The translations under genes and the position numbers were made by a program. Below, in pieces: positions 1-11,424 of a stretch of DNA of 64,000 nt (position 1 is its first letter; every line of letters begins with the position of its first letter). The notes beneath the pieces were generated by a model. The model was not told where the DNA came from. It did not search any database and saw nothing but the letters and a program-made list of their open reading frames with translations. Origin of the DNA: Diadema setosum (Eukaryota > Echinodermata > Echinoidea > Diadematoida > Diadematidae); NCBI GenBank assembly GCA_033980235.1, contig CM067075.1:2655148-2719147 (forward strand), written 5' to 3'.

Positions 1-930
1 TCCAAGGATGATGCATGATGGGACAATTAGTTGAGTAGATTTTAGTGACATTGGCAAATGGTCAAAGGTCAAAAGGTTAAGGTCAACTGCTAAAAGTGTT
101 GCTATTTCCCCAATATCTATGCAATGCCCGAAGGTATTTTCTTGAAACTTGGTGTAGACATGTACTACTGCGTAAAGATTCTCCAGAGAGAGTTTCATGT
201 CATAAGGTCAAAGATCGAAAGGTCAAAGGTTAGGTGAAAATGTTGTTATATCACTTTTCGCACAAATGGTTCAATGTATCTTCATGGAACTTGGTACATA
301 TGCATGTACTGACTGGCAGAGATTGTCTAGGGAATTTAGGGGTCATAGGTCAATAGTCATGGTGTCAAAGGTTAAGGTCAATTCCTCAAAATGTTACTAT
401 TTCCTTCATACACTAGTATATGAAATGCTTGCATTATTAGTTTTAAGAGTAAATATATACGTACATGCATTACCTAATGGAGATTCTCCAGGAAATTTAC
501 AGCCAGAATGTCAAAGGTCAAAGGTTAAGGGTCAAAGGCCAGGTTTCAATACCCCCCCCCCCCCCCCCCATTTAAAAAAAAAAAAAAAAAATTAAACATC
601 TATTTTGTACTGTAACTACACTCTTCATACCTTGGAAATTACTCAATGCATAAACTTATAAAAGGATCCGTCAGAATTCAAGTAAAAATTCTCAATTCCC
701 CAAATATGTGTACCTGCACTCTTCGACAATTATAGCAAACCCAGTTCAAGGAAAGTGAACATTCAAGTCATTTCTGACAAATCTGTCATATCAGTATTTT
801 GCCAGTTATGTGAAACTGTCATGGATCAAGTGATTGTGAAGACATTGTATGTACTACAGTGTATACGCCTATTGGGAGAATCATGCATTATGGCAGAGGC
901 ATCAGTCGCCATAACAACATTTTTCTAGTT
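1..930 (+). repeat. GGTCA-rich dispersed repeat, copy 1 (partial)
   Basis: Non-coding repeat built from degenerate lines containing GGTCAAAGGTCA, 'ttcatggaacttggtacat' and 'gattctccag' phrases. The same phrases recur near 8.85-9.65, 30.5-32.3, 49.0-50.0 and 59.2-60.1 kb. It holds a poly-C then poly-A run at 551-593 and ends with 'cagtcgccataacaacattt', matching the end of the copy near 32.0 kb. The short reading frame starting at 266 only reflects this repeat. The left end is outside the window. Confidence 0.8.
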
Positions 931-1210
931 GGTTTTGTAGTGCAGAATCACTATTAAGTGTAAGGTTTTCCACACAATCCTGCACAAAGAATGTTGATGC
1001 ACACAATATTTGGTTTTTCTGCTGCCTTTTCCTGATGATGTCAGATCATGCTACTCATTATTGTTATTTGAAATCTTTTTTCGTAAAAGATGAAAATCAT
1101 GAATGTAATGACACTGATTATAGTATTAGGTAGGGACCATTAATTGTTGCTTGATTATGCAATACAACTATAGTGTACGTAGTTTCATGTCATTTTTTTT
1201 ATTTCAACAG

Positions 1211-3558
1211 GTGAAACAAAGAAACCTGTTCTGAATGGTGATGAGGATTCTGTGTCGCGGACAAGCACTCTTAATCAAAATGAATTCCAGAGAGACTTTT
1301 ATGAAGCAGGATCCGACCAACATTGCAACTCTCTACATGTTGCAGTTAATGCAAAGTGCCTGGCAATTGCAGGGGCGATGAATGACACACCATCAGTGGG
1401 CAGTGAGAAGAATAATACAGCCCCATCAGCCTCGACAATGCAAGATGTACCAGCAGAGGATAAGGAGGGGCTGGTTTTCCCAGCACTTGGTCTTAGAGGA
1501 GAAAGGCTTACACAGGCTGCACACCCCCAAGAAAAAAATCTTACCAGCTATATATCAAGTCATGCCTACAACCCAGATTCCTTCAGTGAGACTTTAGGGG
1601 AACCCCATCATGTGTCACAAAAGAGGATGAAATACGAACACCAAAGTAAGTTCCAATTAAAGGCACACAAGTACTCATTTCAGAGAGAGAAGTGTAATGT
1701 GTGTATGAATTTTGTATTAGAGCACAATATGCATGACCATATGAGGGTGCACATGGGGGAGAAGCCATTGCAATGTAAAGTTTGTTCAAGGTGCTTCTCA
1801 CAAAAAAGTTCCCTCAAACGGCACATGTCTTTGCAAGGTCACATGCACACATGTGATACAACTAACCCAAATTCGTTAAGTGAGACAGTGAGATCAACCT
1901 CTCATGATTTGTCAAAGAAGAGGATGAAATCACATGAACACCAGAGTAAGTCCAAAGGGGAGGGATCCAAGCACTCTTTTGAAAAAAGAGAGCAGTGCAA
2001 AGTGTGCAGGAAATCAATATTGAAGAGATGGATGAAGATCCACATGAGGGTGCACACGGGTGAGAAGCCATTCCAATGTAAAGTTTGTTCAAGGTGCTTC
2101 TTACACAGATGGTCCCTCAAACGGCACATGTCTTTGCTCGGTCACATGCACAAATGTGATACAAGTAACACAAATTCGTTAAGTGAGACAGTGAGCGCAA
2201 CCTCTCTTGATTTGTCAAAGAAGAGGATGAAATCACATGAACACCAGAAAAAGTCCAAAGGGGAGGTATCCAAGCACTCTTTCGAAACAAGAGAGCAGTG
2301 CAAAGTGTGCAAGATAACCATATTAAAGGAATGTATGAGGAGGCACATGAGGGTGCACACAGGGGAGAAGCCATTCCAATGTGAAGTCTGTTCAAGGTGC
2401 TTCTCACAGAAGTGGTCCCTCAAGCAGCACATGAGACTGCACACGGGTGAGAAGCCATTCCAATGTAAAGTTTGTTCAAGGTGCTTCTCACGAAGTGAGT
2501 ACCTCAAACGACACATGTCTTTGCATGATCCTAAGCATGTTTATGCCAGAGAGCATTGCAAAGTGTGCAGGAAATCTGTATTAAAGAAGTGTATGAGGAG
2601 GCACATGAGGGTGCACACAGGGGAGAAGCCATTCCAATGTAAAGTTTGTTCAAGGTGCTTCACACAGCAAGGTTCCCTCAACCGGCACATGTCTTCCCAT
2701 GATCCTAAGCACTTTTATGGAAGAAAGCAGTGCAAAGTCTGTGGGAAATCTGTCTTAAAGCACTATATGAGGGTCCACATGAGGGTGCACACGGGGGAGA
2801 AGCCATTCCAATGTAAAGTTTGTCCAAGGAGCTTCTCACGAAGTGAGTACCTCAAACGACATATGTCTGTACACGGTCCCAAGCAGGCATATGATACCTG
2901 TAATAAAGATTTGTTTAGTTTGACTAAGAGGGCAATCCATTGTGATGTTGTCCAAGAGAGGATGAAATATGAGCACCAAAGCAAGTTCCAATTAAAGAAA
3001 CACAAGCGCCCACATCTAAGAGCACAGTGCAAAGTGTGTGAGAATTTTATATTAAAGCACAATATGCGTGACCACATGAGGGTGCACACAGGGGAGAAGC
3101 CATTCCAATGTAAAGTTTGTTCAATGTGCTTCACACAGAAAGGTTCCCTCAAACGGCACATGTCTTTGCATGATTCTAAGCACTTCTATGCCAGAGAGCA
3201 GTGCAAAGTCTATGGGAAATCTGTACTAGAGCACCATATGGGGGTCCACATGAGGGTGCATAAGGGGGAGAAGCCATTCCAATGTAAAGTTTGTTCAAGG
3301 TGCTTCTCACACCGATGGTCCCTCAAACGGCACATGTCTTTGCATGATCCTAAGCATGTTTATTTAAGAGAGCAGTGCAAAGTCTGTCAGAAATCTGTAT
3401 CAAAGGACTATATGAGGGTCCACATGAGGGTGCACAACGGGGAGAAGCCATTCCAGTGTAAAGTTTGTTCAAGGTGCTTCGCACATAAAAGTTCCCTCAA
3501 ACGGCACATGTCTTTGCTCGGTCACATGCACACATGTGATACAAATAACCCAAATTGA
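1211..3558 (+). CDS. C2H2 zinc-finger protein, last coding exon (gene copy A)
   Basis: Predicted nuclear C2H2 zinc-finger protein, probably DNA-binding. A polypyrimidine tract and 'tttcaacag' precede 1211, and the frame is open from the first base, entering in phase 1 exactly like copy B. The GTG at 1252 is therefore not a start, and upstream exons must lie left of the window. About 160 residues without fingers are followed by about 17 fingers at 1690-3530. Nine are classical (C-x2-C-x12-H) with [14 protein letters not shown] backbones. Eight are short (C-x2-C-x11-H-x3-H, as in [17 protein letters not shown]). The two kinds mostly alternate, and the seventh short finger has Tyr for its second Cys. 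The exon ends at TGA 3556-3558, where paralogous repeats have TCG, so the array was once longer. Regulation and target are unknown. Confidence 0.85.
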
Positions 3559-3864
3559 TTTAGTGACACAGTGAGATCAACCTCTCTCGATTTGTCAAAG
3601 AAGAGGATGAAATCACATGAACACCAGAGTAAGCCTGAGGGGGAGGGATCCACGCACTCTTTTGAAAAAAGGGGCAGTGCAAAGTGTGCAGGAAATCCAT
3701 ATTGAAGAAATGTATGACGATCCACGTGAGGGTGCACACGGGTGAGAAGCCATTCCAATGTAAAGTTTGTTCAAGGTGCTTCTCACACAGATGGTCCCTC
3801 AAACGGCACATGTCTTTGCATGGTCCCATGCACATCAGTTGTGATACGACTAACCCAAATACAT
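3559..3864 (+). pseudogene. Decayed C-terminal ZF tail of copy A
   Basis: After the TGA at 3556 the sequence still encodes ZF-family linker (STSLDLSKKRMKSHEHQSK) in the same frame. A one-base loss in 'aaaaaaggggcag' (family: aaaaaagagagcag) then shifts the frame. One finger, [14 protein letters not shown]...[16 protein letters not shown], continues in another frame from 3684. No selection on this tail is evident. Confidence 0.8.
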
Positions 3865-4604
3865 GTATGGCTTGATTCTCGTTTAAACATGGAGAAGCAT
3901 ATATCAAGCACATGCAAGTCTACTTTTTATATGTTGCATAACTTGCGTCACATTCATAGATATTTGAGCCAGGAAGACGCTGAAACTCTTGTTCACACAT
4001 TCATTAGCAATAGGCTTGATTACTGTAATGGGCTATTGTTTGGTTTACCAGATTCACAGATAACCAAGCTTCAGCGTGTCCAGAATGCATGTGCGAGACT
4101 TGTGTCCAGTCCGTCAACATTTTCACATATTACACCTGTTTTGATGAAGTTACATTGGTTGCCAGTAAGACAAAGAATTGTATTTAAAATTTTGATACTT
4201 GTTTATAAAGTATTGCATGGTCAAGCACCTGGTTATTTATCAGAATTGACATCAATGAAATCACACTCATATTCTCATAATTTACGAAGTATACAGGATA
4301 AGTTGCTTCTAAAGCAATCTCATTTCGAAACAAAAGTAACTGGGGGATTGTGCCTTCAGCTGTGCTGCTCCAAAACTTTGGAATAAATTACCTGAGAAAC
4401 TGAGGAAGGCATCATCACTTGTTGTCTTCAAATCTTTATTGAAGACCTATCTTTTTTCAAAAGCCTTTGATTAATTTGTTATCTATTTTTTGTGTGTCTA
4501 ATCAGTGACAATGTTAGGAGCTCTGTTACATCACAGCGCAGTAGAGTATATTTACATAGTAGCTGCGCTATACAAATTTGTCTAATTATAATTATAATTA
4601 TTAT
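3865..4604 (+). mobile_element. CR1/L2-like non-LTR retrotransposon, 3' fragment
   Basis: It encodes the C-terminal, post-catalytic part of a non-LTR reverse transcriptase: [59 protein letters not shown] one-base shift near 4344 moves the end (APKLWNKLPEKLRKA ... TYLFSKAFD, stop 4472-4474) into another frame. The 3' tail is an AATT/ATT-rich simple repeat. It interrupts the ZF tail between 'aaatacat' and 'ttagtggagac'. Copies B and C have that junction uninterrupted, so the insertion is specific to A. It is 5'-truncated and dead. I assign the clade from the motif style only. Confidence 0.85.
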
Positions 4605-5040
4605 TTAGTGGAGACAATTAGGGCAACCTCTCTTGATGTGTCAAAAGGATGAAATACAAACACCTAAGCAAGCCCCAATTCAAGAAACACAAGCGCTCAT
4701 TTCTAAGAGAGCAGTGAACAGTGTGTGAGAAATTTATATCAAAGCACATTATGCGTGACCATATGAGGGTACACACAGGGGAGAAGCCATTCTACTGTAA
4801 AGTTTGTTCAAGGTGCTTCACACAGAAAGGTTCCCTCAAACGGCACATGTATGTCTTTGCATGATCCTAAGCATGTTTATATATTAAGAGAGCAGTGCAA
4901 AGTCTGTGGGAAATCTGTATTAGAGCACCATATGACATAGCAAGGTTCCCTCACACAGCACACGTCTTTGCATGATCCTTAAAGAGAGCAGAGCAAAGTG
5001 TGCGGGGAAATCTGTAGGGGAGAGCGGGGAGAAGTGGGTT
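4605..5040 (+). pseudogene. ZF array relic, copy A (continued)
   Basis: This continues the decayed array after the retroelement insertion. Recognisable pieces include 'gtgtgtgagaaatttatatc', an [29 protein letters not shown] finger near 4770-4850, and shorter relics up to about 5020. Frames change several times. The same relics occur at 38960-39600 in B and 63090-63350 in C. Confidence 0.75.
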
Positions 5041-5285
5041 ATATATTTTCAAGTTCGCCGATTTTCTTCTGATATCTTTTTATAGAAGAGAATGATTGCA
5101 TTTCCCTTCAGGCTTGCATGAAGGTGGATATGGTAGGTTACACAAGGAGTCATAAGTTGGGGGTGGCACTGTTCTCAATTTTCTGCTGTTAATGAAAAGA
5201 AAAAAAAAAACTTACTTTTGGGGAGAAGTTGACCCACCCGTGGGTAAAGTGGGACAACGGCAAGGGAGAAATGTGATGGTGGGAC
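5040..5285 (+). repeat. Purine-rich 'agaagtggg' sequence shared by the duplicons
   Basis: Starts 'gggagagcggggagaagtgg' and includes 'gagaagttgacccacccgtg'. It is present at the same relative position in B (39600-39880) and C (62800-63090, inverted). No coding potential was seen. Confidence 0.65.
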
Positions 5286-5289
5286 TTAA

Positions 5290-5956
5290 CCCTAAAGAGG
5301 CCGGGCTTCTTTGGCTATGCTCAGACGGGGGGATGGATTGAAATTTTGCATGCGTGAGACCCATGTCATAATCTACAAGATTGTGTCATAAGATTTTTTG
5401 AAACAATCAATTTCTAATTTTAATTAATTAATTATGCAAATTAAGCTCAAGATGATGTTTTAGACTAATTAACAGCATTGAGGGTCTAATTTTTGATCTG
5501 TAAATCTGTTTTAACATATTCAACAATTGTACTTCACCACAAAAACTTGTTTTCAGAATTTCTTATGTATTTCTTTGTTTTTCAACTTTTGTTTTTTCTT
5601 TGTTTTTCATTGGAAATTGTCACTGACCACTTTTCTACCATAATTAGCACAAAATTAATCAATGAAAGTGTTTAATCGTAAAAATAATCAGGTTTTTATG
5701 ACTTACATGACAGAACACTGTTTTCCATAGGAAAATTCACAAAATTGTGCCCGTTTTGGGGCGACATTCCATTACAACGCGTGGCTTCGCAAAAGTATGC
5801 GTGGACATTGCAAATTTGGTCTCAAACGTTGCGCGAGATTTGAACGAAGAGAGTCAATAAGCCTCGCGACGAGGCCTTTCGCGTTGCAGATTAATAGCGC
5901 GAAACGTCGGGGGGGGGCGGATTCCTCCCTCCCCCGGCCCTTTTACCCTTTAAGGG
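5290..5956. mobile_element. TIR element with TTAA target duplication, copy-A-specific
   Basis: It is flanked by TTAA at 5286-5289 and 5957-5960. The ends, CCCTAAAGAGGCCGGGC and the complement of GGCCCTTTTACCCTTTAAGGG, are imperfect inverted repeats. Copies B and C have 'gggacttaagttggac'-type sequence with no insert. TTAA duplication is typical of piggyBac and Kolobok elements. There is no transposase, so this is a non-autonomous element. Confidence 0.8.
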
Positions 5957-6342
5957 TTAAGTTTGACATCCTATAGATATGTCAAAGTTTGAAAGCATAA
6001 TGAAACATTGGTAATGAAAACAGTCAAACATGATTTAAAATGATCTTTATTTCAACAAAACAAGTTTTAACAACATGTTTGAAAATGTGAACTGCTTTCG
6101 TTTCCTGAAGAAATTATGTCCAGTACATAAAAGGCCTGCTCTGTATCTCCATTATCTTTATCAGTCCTTAACATTTTCTTTTCAGAATACATCAGGAATT
6201 TGGGTAATAAATATTGTTTGATTTAACTTTCATCTTGATATGTCTGTTTGTTGTGTATGACTTCCAAATACATGTAATGGTAATTTGACTGTATTTAGAT
6301 AAATATGAGGGACAAATGGAACACATGGTCAGCTGGTCTTTC

Positions 6343-6380
<38 letters not shown>
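6343..6380. repeat. (CA)n microsatellite
   Basis: A pure CA run following 'ggtctttcaa'. Orthologous runs occur in B (45033-45057) and C (62394-62430, as GT), so the repeat predates the duplication. Reading frames rich in Thr-His or Val-Cys here are artefacts. Confidence 0.95.
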
Positions 6381-6386
<6 letters not shown>

Positions 6387-6657
6387 TAATCTGCCCTGGT
6401 GAACTTCATTCTAATCGAATTTTCGTTGCAGTTGAGTGGAATCTTAAAAAAAAAAATGGGGCTGTTAAGGTTGCTGTAATGTTACCTCTTCTATTCTTCA
6501 CGTGCCAAGACATGTCTAGCTTTCCAGTGGTGGCATACAGTGTATGAGGCTTCTGTCCAGTTAAGCCTTCAAAACTCATGATTACACAGTTTATATTTCC
6601 ACAGAGTAATGTGGCAGTGGTAGATCAATTTAATATTCCTAGTGTACATGTATAATG

Positions 6658-7146
6658 CAGGGCTGCCAACCTTGAGTGAGAGTTTGGCGTGAGACACTGC
6701 GAGGGAGCGGAGCGACCTCCTGGCTGGCGCCTGGCGGCCTACTGTGCGGCCGTACGTACGTACATACTACGTACACAGTCAGTGTATGTAAAGCGATGTA
6801 AAGCACACGTCATAGCCATACATGTACTGTAATTTGCCAAAAGTACGAGCTACGCTCACGTGGTATAGGCAGAAACCAATCGTAATCCAATAGCTCGTCT
6901 TTGCGCGCGAACCGAAAATGATTATTATTGGTTAAGCTTTACACCAGCACGGGAGAATCTCGAAATTTTTGGCTTGGGCATATTGATATTCGGAATATCA
7001 GAAAATTTAGAGATATATTTATTTTTGTAGTCATGTACATTCCATTTTGGGGGTTTAGCGTGAGATTTTGTTTATCAGAGTGAGACAGTCAAAATTGGTT
7101 GAATTGCGTGAGTCTCACGCTCAATGCGTGAGAGTTGGCAGCCCTG
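6658..7146. mobile_element. MITE, CAGGGCTGCCAA family, 6-bp TSD
   Basis: Perfect terminal inverted repeats CAGGGCTGCCAAC / GTTGGCAGCCCTG. The target duplication ATAATG lies at 6652-6657 and 7147-7152. B and C carry the uninterrupted site 'gtataatgacagc'. The subterminal part contains 'gtgagtctcacgc'-type inverted words. Non-coding. Confidence 0.9.
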
Positions 7147-7429
7147 ATAATGACAGCATTGTTTTATCTAGTGAGAGTTTATGATTGATCATGAAATTGA
7201 ATTCAATGTTTGAAAAATATTGATTACATGTATGTACACATGTCAAAGAATCTGCCTCAGTAAATCAACACTTTGATGTTCTGACATGAAAGTTTTCTTT
7301 AGTTCAACCGAGGTGAACGTCGTGCATGGTGAATTCCATGTACAGTACATTGTACATGTATAGTCTGTCCTAGAAGGTTTTGCTATATTGAAATGTAGCC
7401 ATTTTTACATGTACATTGTATATCAATAT

Positions 7430-7890
7430 GCATTTTGCAAGCAATCCTGCACAAAGAATTTTATTACACACACATTGCAGAGTTGTTTCAGCGTAGTACC
7501 CATGTGGTTCTCCCCATAGAAATATCAGATGATGTCACCCACTCCAGCTGTCTCTTCATAAGGATAAAAGCCAGGGGTATACTGGATTATCATGCTGTGG
7601 ACAGAACCATTAGCACTTACTCTGAAATGTTGGCATACAAATGTCTCTGTGCTAGTGATGCAAGTTTTTTGTAAGTTTTTTATTACATATGTACAACAAG
7701 AAAACCCTGTTCTGAATGGGAATGAGCATTCTGTCTCTGGAACAAGCAGTCCTATATGCAAAGCAAAGTGCCAAGAGACTGTGATAAAGCAAAATCTGAC
7801 CAGGAAATGGTCACAGATGTTCCCCCTTGTAACTCCATCCATCCATACTATACAAATTGTCTCACAGTTGCAGGTATTTAAAGAGAAATG
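7430..7890 (+). pseudogene. Old relic of the ZF gene's intron/last-exon start
   Basis: 'caatcctgcacaaagaat' (7442-) followed by 'gatgatgtca' mirrors the intron before the ZF exon. At 7696-7760 the frame reads ENPVLNGNEHSVSGTSS, clearly like KNPVLNDDEDSVSRTS at the start of the real exon. The splice acceptor AG is lost and no fingers follow. The relic is also in copy C (61370-61810), so it predates duplication. Copy B lost it to a deletion at the Ty3/gypsy insertion. Confidence 0.7.
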
Positions 7891-8409
7891 ACAAACCATG
7901 AGAAAACTGCTGGTCCTGAGGACTTTGTAATAATAGGAGTCCACTGTACCAACTTAACTAGAAAAATGTCGAATTCGTGTCCCCATTCCCAACATCTACG
8001 AGACCGTGTGGCGACAAAGAGCACCATGCTTCACGCTCAAATAAACCAGTACCCTTCTTGCTTGGTCAATGTTCGAATATGCCCTGTGAATAGGCTTTGT
8101 GGGGGCTATGTAGAGGACTCAGATTAGTTCTTTAAACTTGTTGATGATTTTCTTTCAGATTTCTTTAGATCATTTTTTTTTTAAATCAAGAATTACACAT
8201 TCGGTTTTTTTTTTTTTAATTCAGGCATAATACTCGCTAGCAGTTAGGCATATTGTGTCACTTGCTTAGCAAGAGCAGGCCAGATCCTGTGTGTCTCTTT
8301 TAGTGACTCAAAGTCAATCCTGAAATAAGTAATAAAACCTCCTGACTCTACAAAAATATCCTGGAATTTTTTTTTTTCAAAAAGGCTACACAAGGGCGAT
8401 GGTGAGCTG

Positions 8410-8434
8410 GGGGGGGGGGGGGGGGGGGGGGGGG
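8410..8434. repeat. Poly-G tract
   Basis: A run of about 24 G following 'gagctg'. It is shorter in copy C (poly-C near 60815), so its length is unstable. Confidence 0.95.
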
Positions 8435-8849
8435 TGAGGGGCAAAATATCAGCACCATTTTTTTTCAGAGGGATTAATGCATAATAACAAATTATCTAAA
8501 TGTAACAAGTAACAAGCACGTCATACAAATACAATAATAAATAAAGAAAACAAAGCAACAATTCTATGATCATAGAATATGTACTCAATAATGAACAAAA
8601 AGAGTCCTGCAGTCTCCTTTATGAGGGCTGTGATTTGTTTTTGGTTCATCATACATGTACTAAAAAGGACTTTAAAATCCTGGAGAGCACCTAGGAAATC
8701 AAAGAAATTCCATTAAGATGTAGGAAATGTAGAAATTTTAAGAAAATTCCTGGAATTTAATCAGTTCCTTGAAAAAATCTTGAAAAACTCAAGTTCTGGA
8801 AATGCCTGAAAATAAGGAGAAGTTGAAGGCCTCCTTACTATACACTGAC

Positions 8850-9650
8850 TAAACACTGGACCAATTCTCCAGAGAGAGTTTCGGGTCATGAGGTCATGGG
8901 TGAAAGGTCAAAATGTTAAAATTTCATGTTTTTCTCCATATCCCGCAAGTGGTTCATGGTATCATAATGAAACTTAGTATATGTACATGTACTGACTAAC
9001 AGTGATTATCTAGTGAATTTAGGGTCATGGTACTAAGGTCGGGGTCAAAGTCAAGGTCAACTCCTCAAAATGTCAATTCTGTCCTCAAATTAATGCAGTG
9101 CCTGCAGAATTTGGCTTGAAACTTGTACCCATGCATTTCCCAATAGAGATCTCTGGGAAGTTTCTTGCCAAAAGGGCAGAGGTCAAAGGTCAAGTGAAGT
9201 GCTGAATTTTACTTCTTCCACCATACACGTGTATCTCGGAAGTGACTCAAGGTATTATCATGAAACTTATTATATTTTTGTGCATGTTCTACCTTACAGT
9301 GATTCTCTTGGGAATTATAGGGTCATAAAGTCAAAGGTCAAGGGTGAAAGGCCAGATGTAAATGCTAATGTTTTACCATTACATACTGAAATTACTTTTA
9401 CTCCATACCTTGAGAATTACTTACTGCATAGTCTCATAAAAGGGTCAAACTCAAGTAAAAACCCTCAAATTGCCAAATACCCGACTCTTAAACAATTTTG
9501 TCATTCATCCAATTAAGCCTAGTTCAAGGGAAATAAACATTCAGCACATTTTTGACAAATCTGTCATTCTAAAATTTTGCCAGTTATTTGAAACTGTCAT
9601 CACACATTGTGTCAAGACATTGTGCTACAGACATGTATAAGGATATGTAT
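8850..9650 (+). repeat. GGTCA-rich dispersed repeat in duplicon A
   Basis: Includes AGGTCAAAGGTCA at about 9180 and the lines 'gattctcttgggaatta' and 'ttcatccaattaagcctag'. Relative to B and C the first part ('cctcttccacgaagtgg' onward, about 280 bp) is missing. The short frame at 9199-9516 is conserved among copies only as repeat sequence. Confidence 0.8.
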
Positions 9651-10936
9651 AGTTCATGCAAACTTCTGGCATGCAGAACTATTTTTCTTTTTTGCCAGTA
9701 AATATTTCATGTATCCATTTTGTATTTTCATAAATTAGATATCAATGCTGAAGATTTGTTTGCAGTTCTGTATAAAGAAAATTGAGAACTCATTTATACC
9801 AACAGAATTGTTAGTGACATGCACTGCAGTATGTACCTCACAAAGTAATGTAATGGAAGAAAAGCTAACAATGGTACATTGTACAGTAAGAAACTTGTAG
9901 TGAAGTAGTATCATGAGTAACAGTGAAATAGTATCAATGTTGGCATTGTTTTGTTTTCAACTAAAATCAAGAGAAAGACTGGTCATGAAGAAAAAGATCA
10001 CATTTGAGAGTGGAATTGAGAGGGACAAAACTATTTTGGACATTTCTTTAATCTCAATTTATTCAAGGCATTTTTTTTTTTTTGTAACTATTGTGTATCA
10101 AAGGACAGGCTGATGTTGGTTTGTCTCTGTCATTACATATACAGCGGTAAATGGATTGGGGTTTTTTCTTGATAATCTAGGTATACACTCAAAGTAATAA
10201 AGTGCATTCACATAGTGTTACATGTTACAGTGATTTTAGATCATGAGCATCTAATGATAGAATTGGTGTCATTGACAGATTTTTTTCTTGTTATTTTTGT
10301 TTTTGTTTTTTCTTGATGAACTAGGTAAACACTCAAAGAAATAAAGTGCATTCACATTGTGTTACATGTTGCAGTGATTTTAGATCATAAGCATCAAACA
10401 ATATTGGTGTCATTGATGGATTTTTTCTGTTATTTTTGTTGTTTATCAGTAATTTCTAGTGTTATCATCCCAAAAATCAAACCATCTCGAAAGCTTCAGT
10501 GTTCGTTGATGAGACGTGGTGTTATCATGATTAATGTACCTTTTCCAAAATTTGGATTGTTAGTATTTCGATGTCACATTGTAAATCTCTTTGTATGACT
10601 TGCTTGTAACTTTCATGCAGCTTGGTTATAAGAATATCAGACAATAATGACCATTCTGCTTATACGTTGCAATCACCCAGACTTTAATCTTGATGTCACA
10701 TACCGTTCCATTCTAACTTGATTGCTATACAACTGTGCTGCGTGCGCATGTGTCTTCATGCTGAATTTAATCATGCAATCCTCAAGGAGCTACCAGTATT
10801 ACATGACTAATGAGGACTGGCTGAAAATGGAAATTAAAGTTTGTACCAAAAAGTATATTTCTGGTAATATCAAATGTGTGGATGCTTTCATTATTTCTCA
10901 AAATTTGATGTTTGGAATTAAGAGATGTATATATTG

Positions 10937-11030
10937 AGAGAGAGAGAGAGAGAGAGAAGGGGATGTGTCTGCGCGCGTGTGTGTGTGTGTGTGTGTGTCT
11001 GTGCATGTGTGTGTGTGCAATGACTGTATG
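10937..11030. repeat. (GA)n and (GT)n microsatellites
   Basis: A GA run of about 21 bases is followed by a GT run of about 25. Orthologous runs occur in B (51278-51330) and C (57195-57272). Lengths differ among the three copies. Confidence 0.95.
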
Positions 11031-11424
11031 CATGAATGCAAAAGATCGAGAAAGAGAGGTACAGGTATGAGAAAAGAGGGTGACAGCAGAAGAGTGTATG
11101 GCAGTGATGATGAAATACAAGAAAATTATAATCAGTATCTTATTATCATCAACATTACGATATGTTTCATACACTTCAAGATTACTACATTAATTTCTGA
11201 ACATTAACATTTCCAGAGGTAAGACAAAATTTACATTATCCCCATTCCCACTTACCAAGTGACTAAAATGGTTAGCAAAAGTGTCCCAGCAAGTGAAAAT
11301 ATTTCAAGTAAAACAAGAAAATGTTCTTTTATAGTAAAATGTATGTCCACTTAAGTTCGTACACTTTTTGCTGCAACACTGTATGCACACCGTATCTCCT
11401 TCACAGCAGAAAAAGTAATCTAAT

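Noticed and set aside
1583..2516. Minus-strand frames rich in Cys/Leu across the zinc-finger exon
   Set aside because: Antisense shadows of the finger repeat. They recur wherever the array occurs (also 3522-3913, 37673-37891 and 63415-63835).
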